64,000 nucleotides of DNA from NCBI GenBank assembly GCA_038496675.1, contig CM076661.1:9901209-9965208 (forward strand), written 5' to 3'. This DNA is from Rachycentron canadum (lineage: Eukaryota > Chordata > Actinopteri > Carangiformes > Rachycentridae). Below the pieces are notes generated by a model. The model saw only the letters and a list, made by a program, of their open reading frames with translations, was not told the DNA's origin and did not search any database. A program made the translations under genes and the position numbers. This document shows positions 13,001-26,100 of the stretch, piece by piece (the stretch's first letter is position 1; each line of letters opens with the position of its first letter).

Positions 13001-15554
13001 ATGGTTAGTTAAACTAAGCTGGTCAGTCAGGCTGTGCCCTCGAGTTGCATTCAACCCTGGTTTTAGTCACACCCCCCGATGGCTAACAAGTTGTCACCCT
13101 CTGCTGTTTACAGGCAATGCCATGGTACCACAGCATGAGTCAGTCATACTTTGCAGTGATATTAGAGTTTACTGACATGCTAACTGAGCTTTTGCTAAGG
13201 ACTGTCCATCTTATTAATAAAGATTTGGACACAAGTAGGCAGAAATGTTGGTTGAATGACACTGACTAGCTGTCAACTGGTTTGGTAGCTAGCTGACTAG
13301 CATTAATTCCTTGAATTGGTTCAAAATTGTGTCAAAATAAATAAATAAAAATGAAAAATTTGTTAATCATTACTATTACTAACTGAGTCTGAAATGAGAA
13401 CAGAAAATATGCTACTATATGGTATGATGTTAACTGTGTGACAAAGACTAAGGTTAAAGCTACATGACCCTGGACAAAAGTCACCAGCTGATGAAATGTG
13501 AAAAGAAAATATCTGTCTACAGTCTTACTACTCTTTTGCTACAGTCCCATGAACAACTTGACAAGCCTGCTGTGGCTTGTAAAGGTTACAAACCTATGAC
13601 TGGAAGATCACTGTCAATCATAAAAAGCCATCAAGTCAATCAAACATGTCATTCAAGGAACAAAGCCTGGCAGAGTTCGTAGGTTTCTGTAAAATTAAGT
13701 GGCTTTAAGAGAAGAGAGGGGGTGTGATTCTCCAGCAATAATCAGCAAGACACATTTGAAATGGAAAAAGCAATTGAAGTGAAGCAATTCAAAAGAGCAG
13801 CACCTACATGTTAGACTTGATGATCTGAATTAGGGGCATTGGTTGGTATGAGGAGTTTGTTCTTTTGGAAGCACTGTTTGCCAGTGTCAGCATCTTTGGT
13901 GGCCAGATAATGTTAAAGCCCCCATGTGTCTACCACAAAATGTGATTTTTAAAAATTTTTTTGTGGCTACATTAGTTTTGCAAGCATTTCATGTTTATTC
14001 TGGCAATACCGCTCCTAAGTTGCATCGATTTGTCACAAGAGATATTAGCCTGTCATGACCCAAGTATATATTTTATGGAAAGATTAACATTCCCCCCTAA
14101 GCGCAGAGTGCACCTGCCATTTTGCAGAGTGCTTTATATTTTCTGGATGTTTCGTTCGCTGCAGAGTCAACAGTCAAAAATCTCAAGCTGAATATATCTC
14201 CCAGTCTATAGATCATGTACTTACTCTTTCCAGCATCCTCTTTTTTAATTTCTCTTTTTCTTCACACTTTCCACTCTATATGTTTTCTCTTTTTCTCTGC
14301 TACCTCTAAAAATTGAGTATCTGTGGAATAAATTGCAATTTTTACCTTAGGTTTTAGAGGGAAGAGGAAACCAGTGCTGATCGTGCACATCCATAAAATA
14401 GGGGGGAAAAAAAAAACATATCCAACTTGGCAAAAGCGTTGAGATCTGACAAGTATATATATATCACAGATAGCAAACTGTTGGGTAATTGAAAATGTAC
14501 AAATGTGTGAGTGAAATAAGTGAAGTTGTTATGTGTTGCAATACAGAAATAACGGGGGTAAAGGGAGAAAGAAAGAAGTGATGCATGAAGAAATAAGCAG
14601 GAAATAGGACATGGAGCAAAGGTGGGGTGCAAAGGATCGAGATGTTGCACTGAAACTGCAGGAGCTTAGTGTAGGCACAGCAGGAGGCCAGTTGAGGGAA
14701 AATCATGTCAGGGAATATCATACTGCCACAAATTGCATCGCCAACTCCCAGCTGAGATTGATCCGCCAACCTTCTGCTACCCAGCCTTTACACGCCCTTA
14801 GTTTTTTGATTCCTCGTGATGCAGCTAAGACATTTCTCTGCAAGGAAGCGCTGTGTTGTCACGAGCAGGTGACTGTGGTACCAGTGTGGGATCACGAGGT
14901 CAGGGTTGTGACTGGAAGTAGTAGAAGAGGATTAGTGGCCCAGCAGAGGGAGAAAGGGGCCTCCCTGCAGTGGAGAACCAGCTGGTCAGCAGGCCAGCCA
15001 ACTCGGCTCCATCTGTCAGTCACCTGCTTGACCCTCCAGGAAGCCTGGTAAATCTCTCCTCCTCCTGTAGCTCCCAGAGATTATGTCATTCTGTTTTGGT
15101 TGCACCATACTTCATCTGTGATCGAGGTCTCATGGATAGTATCATCAAAATATTTACACTCTGTAGCCTGTATAAACCTCACAAGACAACTTTATTCCCA
15201 TGAAAGACTTTCAGTTTTCCAACTCACTTGCATGTGGAATATGTTTGTGTGCGCCCAAGCCTCTTTACCTGTGCAGTGCTGAAAAGGTTGAGGGGAGAAG
15301 ACTGAAATTAAGAAGAGTGAATAATATTAGACCTACTGTTAAGAACAACCCGTTTCCCCTTCTGTTCCTGAGTTACAGCTTCGAATAATGGCCACAAGTG
15401 CATTTTCAGAAAAGCATTATGTCACATCAACCTTTGGCCATTATATTATCACTCCATTCTTTTATCCTATCTTCATCACTTAATCTCATTAGTTATTTGT
15501 ATTAAATTGTGTCATAATTAAAGTATGAACTATGGCCAAAAACATGTCACAGTC
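10038..15554. other. No gene seen
   Basis: Short open frames only; none carries a recognisable domain or flanking splice signals that join to another frame. Confidence 0.55.
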
Positions 15555-15690
15555 ATAGTCACCTTGACCTTTGACCACCCAAGTCAGACCAGTTCATCCT
15601 CGAGTCCAAGTGAACATTCGCACCAGAGCTGAAGAAATTCTCTCAAGGCACTACTGAGATACGTTCACTAGAGTGGGACGGATGGATATT
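15555..15690. repeat. Dispersed teleost repeat, decayed copy
   Basis: Contains CACCTTGACCTTTGACCACC, CAGTTCATCCTCGAGTCCAA, GAAGAAATTCTCTCAAGGC and GAGTGGGACGGATGGAT in the order of a well-known perciform interspersed repeat. Recognition is by recall; the class is not assigned. Confidence 0.65.
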
Positions 15691-17458
15691 TCTCTTTAAG
15701 CCCCCCAACATATGATCAGCAGCAGAGTCACTGTGTGGGTGTGAGCTCTTGTGAGCAGAGTAAATGAAAGTACCAAATGTTGTGGCAGGCACCATGTTGG
15801 TGTGCACAAAGTTGAAACAATTTCACTTCTAAATAGTGAAGCAAGATGTGTTTGCGGTGTTAAAACATTTAATTATAAGATCAAAATGCTTCTAAATAGA
15901 CTTTTTGGTGTAATTGTTTTCAGATTTTGATCCTGATTCAAATACTGTTACATTCTAACTAGTGCCTCAAACCAGATATCACCATGTTCCCCTCAAACAT
16001 GGCAATAACAGTCTTTGTGTAGGACCCGACATTTTTATAGAAGTTGATTAAGAACGTGGATTTGGGGCCTTGATGTACAGAGAATACTTGGCATGACGAG
16101 AGCGCTGTGTAATGTACAATGTGTGCATCCCAGTGAGCATCTTCAAACTGAAATCAAAGTCACTGTTGTAAATTTACATTAAAAGCGACAGTCTTTGTTC
16201 AAATCTTTTCTGCATTTTATTTCATGTTCAGTTCAAACCAGCTGTTTCTGGAATCTTTCAGGACTTCTCAGGAAATGTTATTTTCCCAAGCCTTCAATCA
16301 CCCCAGTTCTGTCACAGCTTCTGTTTTGTATCTCATCTATATCCAAGTCAGGTACCAAAAACAAAAGATGTTTTTTTTCTTTCTCCCTCCCAATTCAAAA
16401 CGATGCTGCATTTTGTTTTTACTGCTGAATCCCTCTGACAGCTGTTGTGGGTTCCTGTCAAAAAGTGTTGTTTCTTTTTTTTTTTTTTTTTTTTTTCTCA
16501 GTCACACTAACAAGGGGCGAATAAACAGAAGGTAGAGTAGAAAAAGCAATAGCACTAGAAATGCTTCTGCCCAAGAGAGTCAGCAGAATTCGGAAGCTTG
16601 GAAAGGTTAAACTTTATGACATGATCTTTTCCCTTCATCTGATATACATGCAGAATCCTCAAGGGAAAATTATACAGCGTGCTGAAAGTTGGGGTAGCAG
16701 TTTTCAACAATAGCTCAGTTTTATTAATTTTGCCGCCTTTGTGCTCAACACTGAAAGCTGCCGTCGCTCCCTAACAATAACAGATGTCAAAATCATGTTC
16801 CCCTAAAAGTTTATAACTGCTGTGTGCTTATTGCTGCCATCTTAGTAGAAAGCCAATTCTATTTGATTGGCTGTGACTGTGATTGGCAGAAACTTGGCTC
16901 CATTGTTTGGCCACTCATGTTATCATATTTGAGAAGCCCAGCTAGCCTACGGCAGTAAAAGCAAGAGGGGGATATTGGCTCCTGAGTAGCTGGCATCCAG
17001 CCTCTTTCAGACAGGCAATTCCAGGGGAGCAATTGTCTGGTTTAATTGCTCCAAAAAAGAAAGACGGAGAGGCGGTGAAACTAACAAGCTGTCAACAGAA
17101 TCAGTAATTTAAAGGCTGTGTGATAAAAACAGATTTCTATTTTTCTATTTTTCTTTCTCTCGGTGCTCTGTGCAGTTGTGATTTGCACAGTGGGACAGAC
17201 ACACACTGATTTCACTAACTCTCAGACTGATTCGATGAGCCTTAGCTGTCTACCACCTCATCACCTGGTCCAATCCTAAACTGGAAAGCACTCAGAAGGA
17301 GCATACACAGTCATCTAAATTTAATATCTTAATGTACATCTGAATATACATAAGGAGAGACAATAATTACATACAGGATCCAGACACTTTTTTCGATAGA
17401 AATTCAAAAGGGATTAGCGAAAATGTCCAAAAATTATGTTAAGAAATAAAAAAATAAA

Positions 17459-17597
17459 CTGGATCTGGATCTGCACCAAAAACTAATTTGTTGCTTGGCC
17501 CATTTCCTTACTTCCGCTCCAATTCATTAAAATCCATAAACTACTTTTAGAGATATTTTACTAAATAACAAATAGACTGGGCCAAAAACATAACCTC
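17459..17597. repeat. Dispersed repeat resembling an RTE-type LINE/SINE tail, decayed
   Basis: Contains GGATCTGGATCTGCACCAAA, CTTGGCCCATTTCC, AAAATCCATAAACTACTTTT and a later ACAAATAGAC. The order follows a familiar fish repeat that I associate with RTE LINE 3' ends. It is strongly diverged and class assignment is tentative. Confidence 0.5.
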
Positions 17598-19768
17598 CCC
17601 CCAGAAACACAGGGAGTTGTTTCTTCATTTATTTCATCATCTTCTTCAGCTTCACTGGTGAAGCCACTTTCATCTCCTTCTCAGATGTTTTTTCCTCAAA
17701 TATCCTACATTTTGCTCCTGCAGTCAACCAAAGGCAGCCACTGCAGACTGTGACTGTCTGACATTTCAGGGTAATTTTCTGTTAAGCGTTACCTGGATTT
17801 GAGCAGCACATAACCTAAGCTACGTGGAGGCAGCAGGCACCAGAGTGTCGGCCAAATGAAACACAAGCCTTTGATCCTACCACAGATATCCACTTCCCAT
17901 CTGTTGTTGTCACAAAATAGCTTCACTTTAACACCAAATTATTGATTGTTTTTTGTAGAATTAATGACCCATGAAATCTGATTTTGAATCTCAGTGGAGA
18001 ACACAAAGGAATAGCAAAATAGGGGGGAAATAGGTTAAGAGCAAAATGTGCAAAGCACTAAATCAATGTGCCACAGACAAAAATAGACACAAATTATTGA
18101 ATAATCATATCAGGGCAAATTAATGCACACAAATGAAGCTGAGCAGGGGGAAATGGACATTAAGAGGCACAGGCATATCCACAAAAACAAAGTGCAGACT
18201 ATGTGTGTCTGTTGTGTCTATGTGTGTGTGAGGTTGTGGTCCATGGCCTATTCCTCTCTCCTCTGCAGCAGCCGCCATCCATATTCATAACCTCCCAGAG
18301 CGATAGTGGTGGGAAGGAGGGAGGGAAAGGAAGGAGTGGGAGGAATGAGGATTTCAGTGCGTGGAGGTTAAATTGAAAGGAGTAGGAAACACTAGGTGGT
18401 GTGTATTTTTGTGTGCACATTTGTCACAAAGATATCTTTTCCTATGATGCCGGAAAGGTTTGTGAACATGAATCGAAGTGTTAATTAGAGGCTATAAACA
18501 AAACAACTAATGACTCTGCTGTTATTATCAATCTTTCAAATACACCATTCGCAGCTCACATAAGTTCGACTTTGTAGACTCAGCAACAATATGCAGGGTG
18601 ATTTAACTGGGATACAGGGGCACAGTTTCTGGTTCATAACCATTAGTGCTGCAATTAAATTCAAATGGATGTAAAAGCTCAAACAAATATGCATTAAATG
18701 TATGAAAGCTAGGTCCAATAAATCATCAGTGGAGGAGCCTCGGGTATTCTGGACACATTTCTTCTCTTACGGAAATCACTGATCAATAAAGTTGATGAGG
18801 TCTGTTGTTTTTTGTTTTGTTTTTTCCAAAGGAAGATTGCTGAAATTAGAGAGCATCTGAAATTTTTCAGAGGATCACAGCAGCCACGATGCCTGTAAAC
18901 TTGCTGACATTGTGACCCATGAACACACAGTAGTTATTATTACATTACATATATGTTTTTGATCTTAATTACACCTCTGTAAAGTTTAGTCACTGTATCT
19001 TGCAGGTTTTGACACAATCTGTAATTTAAATTGCTACGGTATGGTAGGTGTCTCCACGACCACATTTTGCCACGATGACACACACAAACACACACAAGGT
19101 GAAAAAGGCCCATTGTAATGGCTGGTAATGACAAAAAAAAGTGTAACAAATAAACAAGAGCTTTAGAGAGAAATTAAAAACTTAAAAGCTAAAAGGTTAC
19201 TTTCTCACCTCCACACAGCTGGTCAATCATTGCACTGAGGCGGGTGTGAATGTCACATAGTCTAAGTTTCAGACACAGCACTCTCTCCCTCCGCCCAAAG
19301 CCCAATAGTGGAAAGGTCTGGGTGGGAAAGGATTTCTTCTGACCATCCAACAAGCAGTTCTAACTGGCATCTCAAAACCTGGTGTATAATATCTCTATGT
19401 AGGATGAATGCAGTACCTGTGTTGTAGCCTACGCACATGGCCTACACTGTGACAATTTATACCTATTTGCTGGTCCTATCCCACTGTTTGCATACTTTAA
19501 ACAATGGCAACTGAAAAGATCATGTAGCAGTTGGAATTAATAAATCTTGAACTTTTGTTGAAATTGAGACAAAGGCAAGACATTCAAGTGAATGTCTTGT
19601 TGAATGTCCAGTTTTTGTGTTCTGTATCACTGCAACCTATGTGTCTAAAGAGGTGTAGCTCTGTAGGCTATGCAGCTACAGTGTGCAGATGCTGTGCAGC
19701 CTGACCCCCTCCTCCAAATCCTGAGAGACTAGGGGCAAGAATAAGTATTAGTGTCCTCACACAAACAG

Positions 19769-19771
19769 GTG

Positions 19772-19794
<23 letters not shown>
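19769..19794. repeat. (GT)13 microsatellite
   Basis: Uninterrupted GT dinucleotides. Confidence 0.97.
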
Positions 19795-19802
<8 letters not shown>

Positions 19803-20699
19803 AAAGTGAAAAATATCTCACCTGCCTGCCCACCTCCCCCTTTCACATGCTTTTCACACATATGTCACACACACAGATACACATCTGTCATTCAATCTTT
19901 GTCCCATCATTTCCATCTCAATTCCTCCATCAGCTTTACCTCATTCATATCAAAGTCTTCTCATCTCTCTTTACCCTTATTTAACTGTGTATAAGAACTA
20001 AGACTGTGAAAGGGAAGTTTGAAATCCCAACCTTTGAGTGGAAACGGTGAGACAAGCTTGAAGTTGGTTTGGCATTGATTGCTCTAATACTATCACTATG
20101 TGCCAATGGCCTTTGTCATTTTATGCTGATTTTAAAAATTTTTTGATGTTTGATTTCAATGGTTATGGAAATGATGCAATTCATAGCTGTATAGCTCGTA
20201 ATTAGGACAAACGCGCACACAGTCTCACACACAGACTCTATCCATGCAATCCCAGAGGACCACTTGATGGGGTGTATAATGTGTTTTCATGTTCAAAGCA
20301 TTTTACAGTAGGCTTTCTTAAGGGTTTTAAAGGAGCCCCAACTGTTTGATCATCCACTTGACATTGTGGAGCTTTAGCTCTAAGAGCCCACACATCCTCT
20401 ATCCAGCTTATACAGCAGCCTCACAGAGTCATACCATGTGGGGACAGAGGTTAGTACACATGTTCATCACACAAAGTGGCAAAGAAGAAAATAAAATTTT
20501 ACTTCTGGAAAACAAATAATTTTGTCATCCCCTGTCCAGGATGGTTTATAAAAACTTGAAACTATATTTATGCTGACTTGAACGGCAATTAAGATGACTT
20601 AAACTTAATGACTGCTCTAGCACTGCACATAATTACTTTAAAATGCATTCAATACAAATCCAAACGCTTTACAACATGGCACACTGCAAACACGTTATT

Positions 20700-20900
20700 T
20701 TAACCACCCATATTAAACATTTATAAGCAGTATATAAACAATTAATGAAGTTTTATGAGACACTACAAAACTCTATAATGTATTTATAAGCAGACGTAAT
20801 GGCATTTTAAGTATTATGGACAAGTACAACATTTATGATCAGTTTTACACACCTGTGAATAATTTGTACATGTGCGTAAATGCTTAATAACGTTGTAAAC
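20700..20900. repeat. Probable MITE-like dispersed repeat
   Basis: AT-rich block in which TTTATAAGCAG occurs twice (near 20720 and 20783), each time followed by further 'ATAATG/CATTTA' type sequence. This recalls a short non-autonomous repeat seen in fishes. No terminal repeats were delimited. Confidence 0.4.
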
Positions 20901-22882
20901 TGTAAGTCAATATGTCAGTTAGTCCCCTCGACTTGACTCCACCCCATTCTCAAATATGAGGTTTTGAGTGAATGAATGTGCTTTTTAAAAGATTGTCACT
21001 GCCCCTAGATGCTTCACTAGACCACCAACATCTGAAACAAAAACAAGTGGTTTGTCAACCACACCTCCACCCTCAGCTTGGCCACAACCTCCCCTCCCCT
21101 CCCCTCTTGTGACACACAACAAGAAACAACTGAATAAAGTTATGAACATACAAGCCAACAAAACAATAATCTATTTACAACCAATAGTTGTGCTAGCATG
21201 GCTGTGATATGCTCAAATGCTGTCTGCAAGCCAGCTAGCGATAGCAACATTTGCTGACCACATTCACAATGACGGTAGCAGCAAGTTAGCTAACGTTATC
21301 CGAACTTATTTCTCTTTTCAGTTATTAAATTAACGTCAGTCATTAATAAAAAAATGTCAAACACTAGTGGGATTCAGCTTCTCAAATGTGAGGAGTTCTC
21401 TCTTCATTATTTATATGATTGTAAATAAGGTATTTTTGAGGTTTTTGATGATGCCTTAGGCTCCTGGACTCTGCTATATACCAGTAAAAAAAAAGTTAGC
21501 TGCAGCACTAATTACTTTCCTATTATGAGTTTATTACTTATTTTTATGCTTCTTCAGTTACAGTGGTGCACGAGTGACCAGGAATACATCATTATTACTT
21601 AACTGTCTAACGAACATGAGGGAGAAAGTAAAGCTGACACAGCCGCTGTCTAATTAGTGTATTTATGTAGCTGACACTTCAAGTCGAATGTCTTCAATCA
21701 CTTTCGGATGGAGAATCCAATTCATGTACAGTATGTTCTCTGCCCACACCAGCTATTAGCTACCTCCGCTTGCCTAATTACTGTCATTCATTCTTTATCA
21801 ATGAGAAGTGGTGGGAAGCAGCTGCTACCGGGTGGCTGTGTTCCTATGTGCATGCACATGTACATGCATGTGCATGCACACGCACACGCACGCACACGAA
21901 GATAAAGATACACTTCAATAACACTTGACAGAAAATGTCGCTCACTTAGAAAAACATGATGAGGAAATTTTTTGCATATTTTACCTTTCCAAGTGATCTT
22001 CAGCTGATACCATTCGTCTTTGCTATTGCCACACAGTCTCCGACATCGCATAGCGAGGTGCATTAAGTCTGTGTGTGTGTCTTGTACGAGAGGGGTTATG
22101 TGCAGGAAACTATTTGAGGCTGTCGCTTTGACACTGAGGTGATGGCATATTTTATTAGCTCCTGCTCAGGGACCGGTGAGAATCTCACCTGAGAGCTCAA
22201 CTGTGACATTGTGAATCCTGAACTTCTTTGTTCCTTCTCATTCCTTCTCATCCGTCTTCCTATCCCGTTTCAGCTCTTTCAAATCATGCTTCCATCTCCT
22301 GTCCGACGCTTCCACAACCTTCCACCTTAATCCCTCTGTCATTCTTACTTCACTTCTCTGCTGCCTCAATCATCCAATCCCTCACTCAGCTTCAGCCTTC
22401 TCGTTGCATCTCCAACAACAGGTGCCTGTTATCTATAAAATAATCCGGCCGTGCTGTGCCTTTTCTTGCTAACCAGTCTTCTCTCATGACAACTGGCTAA
22501 TTAGGTGTCAGTACAGAAAATGAAAGGTAAACGGAGAGTAGATAAAACCATAAAGCTGTCAACTGTCTCACTTTTGGCAAGTGTGGAGGGGAAAAGAAGA
22601 AAGGGAGATGAGGCAGATTAGCTATAGAGGTCAGTAAGAGTGAAGAGTGCTGCAAGGATGATGAAGGGATGGAGGATTGGTACGACTGAAAGCTAGATAA
22701 ATGTGGGAGAAAACGAGAGGATGAGAGAAGAATAGATATGAGACGTGGGAGGAAAGAAGGTGAGAAAGTGATACGAAAAGCAAAGGCCACAGCTGCCATT
22801 CCCTGTGGTTGCTATTAAAATGCTCCAGTCAGACCCCTTGCATGGGAAAACACACACACACATACACAAAGGGCAGTTATAC

Positions 22883-22947
22883 TTCCTGATCGATTGAGCC
22901 ATGTCCCGCTCTGACGTCTCCGCAGGCCTCAAGATGAATGAGCTGAC
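22883..22947 (-). other. Possible isolated exon, unassigned
   Basis: On the minus strand a long pyrimidine tract ends CTTCGTAG at 22948. The following 65 bases are open and locally CpG-rich, translating as VSSFILRPAETSERDMAQSI with more residues after. A weak donor, GTATAA, follows at 22882. I do not recognise the peptide and no neighbouring exon was linked to it. Confidence 0.2.
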
Positions 22948-23086
22948 CTACGAAGGAAAAGAAAGGGAAGAGAAAAGAGGGAAAAGCAAACCTTTGGCTT
23001 TTAAATCCCAGAGGTTTGTGTCACCTTGGTTACAGGATGGGATGGTACAGTGTGTTTGTCAACACTTGTGGCTGCTATTGGTCACG

Positions 23087-23090
<4 letters not shown>

Positions 23091-23130
<40 letters not shown>
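23091..23130. repeat. (TG)20 microsatellite
   Basis: Uninterrupted TG dinucleotides. Confidence 0.97.
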
Positions 23131-23132
<2 letters not shown>

Positions 23133-26100
23133 TGGTGGGGGGCAGTGGTGGCTGTTGGTATGAGGTTGAACATACTTTCTATCCATGTCCTGTAACACTA
23201 TAATGTACTATAACAATGTCATGGCACTCCTGTCTTTGAGAGTTATCCAAGAAAAAAAAAACAACTGTTTTTTTGTCAGCTGGGTTACACAACAAATGAA
23301 CTGCACCACTTGCTGGAGGGATGGGGTGTGGGCCAGGGAAGAACCCATTAAAGGGGTGTATCCAGGAATTTTTTTTTTTAATCACTTCCTAAATATTGCG
23401 AGACACGGCATTTAATACAGTTTCCACAGTTTCTTATGGAATATTTTGTAAAAACAGACATACTAATAGTATTGAGATCTATGACTTTGTGCATTTTATT
23501 GCAGATCCAGACAATAATCTGGATCTCACAGACGTGTAGGATTGTTTGGCCTTGGCAGAGGTATAGGCTCTGACTAAGGACCATTGAAGTTGAGCTTTTG
23601 TACATGTTTGTACATGAAATAAATGGACTCTTTATGTTTTTATTTATGACCTTACTTGTCAATGTGCACACATTTCTTTGTGCAAATTGCACACATCTTT
23701 TAGAAAGCTTGGATTCACCCATGTGACTTGACAGTTGTTCGTTATGGTGAAGACAGTGTAGTTGTATGATTCAAAACCCAATGAAAATGATGATCAAAAC
23801 GCCTCCAAAATGCCTCTGACAAGAAAATTAGTGGGAGATGGGATGTAGGAGATGTGACTGAATTAATAATCTGAATTAACAATTTTCGAGTGTGGTTTGC
23901 TCTGTGTGATGAATGCTTGCACGTGGTTGTATCTAGTTGTGTGTTTCTGTGTGCTGGTGATTGTGTGAATCTGTGTCTTAAACCGAGGCCATAGCCAGAG
24001 ACAGATTTGAGCTGCTTCTGTTCAAGCCAGCGCTTGAGAACCATCCATCACTGTTCACCTGATGGCCCACAAATGGCTGGCCCCTCACTGCCACTCAGAC
24101 AAGGCAACACTCAGACAGCAGCCAAGAGGATGACTGGTGTTCACTGAAAAGGGCACATCGACTAATAATTGGAACTGTTCCCATACTGAGCTCGAGGCTA
24201 ATTAGCTGTGTATCACCAAAAATGTGACCTCCATATTAATGGAGGATATTTTGTTTACAGCAATTCAGTCTACAGCAGGTACCTGACAACAGACACCTCC
24301 CATCCATTCACTTTACCTTAGGAACAATCATGAAATGTTAACATAATGTAATCACACTACAAATATTCAGTGATGATATTAATTCTTAATTAAGGCAATT
24401 AGGAGCACGAGGCTCCAATCAATCAATCCCATTACCTTCTTTGTCAAATAGTCGGTCTTCCTTCCCTGCATGGCATATAGTATTTATTGCCATGATGCTC
24501 ATTTACCATCAGTGCTTATTTAAGTCATTGCAGAGCTATGAAAATTCCTGCTCACAGATGACTTTCTATTACATTTCATATAGAACATATAAATGAGAAT
24601 ATTAGTCAGGGAGGTGATGACTACACTGTTTCACGAGAATAACTGTAATTTTCTATGCACAGTAATAATGCAATTCCTTGCTTAAGAGAACAGCAGGTAC
24701 TGTGGCTGACAGTAATTCTCTAGCTCTCTAACTATCTCAATCCATCTCATATGCACACACATGCACACAAAGCTCCCGCCTGCACACAAGCCCTTAAACC
24801 ATCTTTGAAGCAGACCTGGGTCCAGAAAGCAATTGAGCTGTTTCTGAAATTAGGGGGTATGCTTGGTCATAACTACATGGGGAGGGGAATGGCTGTGAAG
24901 ATGGCATACAGCATATAACTAATCTAAGGTTTATACTAAATGACAATACGTGCAAGACATCACTGACAGGTGGCTCCAGTCCAGCAAAACATTAGCATTT
25001 AAATATTGCCTTTCAGGCTCTGAGACAAATAAAAATTCCCCGGTAATTTGGCTGACATGGTTTTTCTGCAAACAAAAATTCAACAAAATACTTCTCATAC
25101 ATTTCTTATACAAACCAACTTAAACTCTTCACCTCCTAAGAAGTAATATAATTGCCAAAATTATAGCAAGCGTGATAAAAACATTCAGTCCCATTACTCT
25201 GTTGTTGAATCAAGTGCTATTTAGGGCTTGGTTGTATCCACTACCACTGAATATGCAGTCTGGGTTGTTATGGCACATTGATAAGAGTTCTGTGGGTTCA
25301 GATGCAAGTGTGAGATGCAAGAGTCTGGTTTAGCTGGTACAAGTCTGCTCTCCTTCACTATCTGAATTATCAGCATTATCCAACATTATCAAGGACAAGG
25401 TGGTATCGCTTAGCTGCACCGTTCACTTTTTGGGTATTTTCCAGTGCACACAATTTGCTTTCTAACCCTGTGCTGTACGTCTTGTGAAGCATTCTGGCAA
25501 ACAATGGTCAAAATGCACTCCAAACTGCAAGTGTGTAACTCTGTGGGGACGAAGCCTTGTACCCATAACAATATGGGGCATGTAAGCACAGATGGGGTAA
25601 AGACTTTTGTAACAGTCATCTGAGGGTGCCTCCATCCTGCTTTGATGCTACCATTTTCAGACATGCATGGACAACAAAAAGATAAAATGTACCTGCACAC
25701 ACTCACACATTTAGTAAACTCACATCTTCCCTCTGTACACACACTTCAATGTACAGTAACCTCAAGGGAAAATCACTCAAACCACTGGAGAGCACCAGGA
25801 GGTGATTACTGTGTTCTAGTCGTACTCTCCTTGTACTCCAGTAATGGAGCCGGCCACAGTGATGCCTGTTGAGTTGATGTTTTAAGAGCTTTAATGGACT
25901 GGCAAGCCACAGATGACAGCTGGGTCTCTGCTGCTCTAGTCTAAAGATGCACTCATACATATATACTCTGTGATATGTTAGCCAATTAGGTAAATCTCTA
26001 AAAAGATAAGTAGTGTAGTAACCTATAGAAATGTGAGGTTTTGCATATTGTGAGCGTGTCAGCAGCTTGGTCAGAGATGTAAGGGGGCCACGGTCTCTAG

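Larger units (their letters stand above)
15691..20699. other. No gene seen
   Basis: Holds the decayed RTE-like repeat, a 22-base T run near 16475, a stem-loop block near 17026 and a small inverted repeat at 19576. No coding signal. Confidence 0.55.

Noticed and set aside
14611..15051. 146-codon open frame on the plus strand
   Set aside because: Low similarity to any family I know, no flanking splice signals that extend it, and composition like surrounding DNA.
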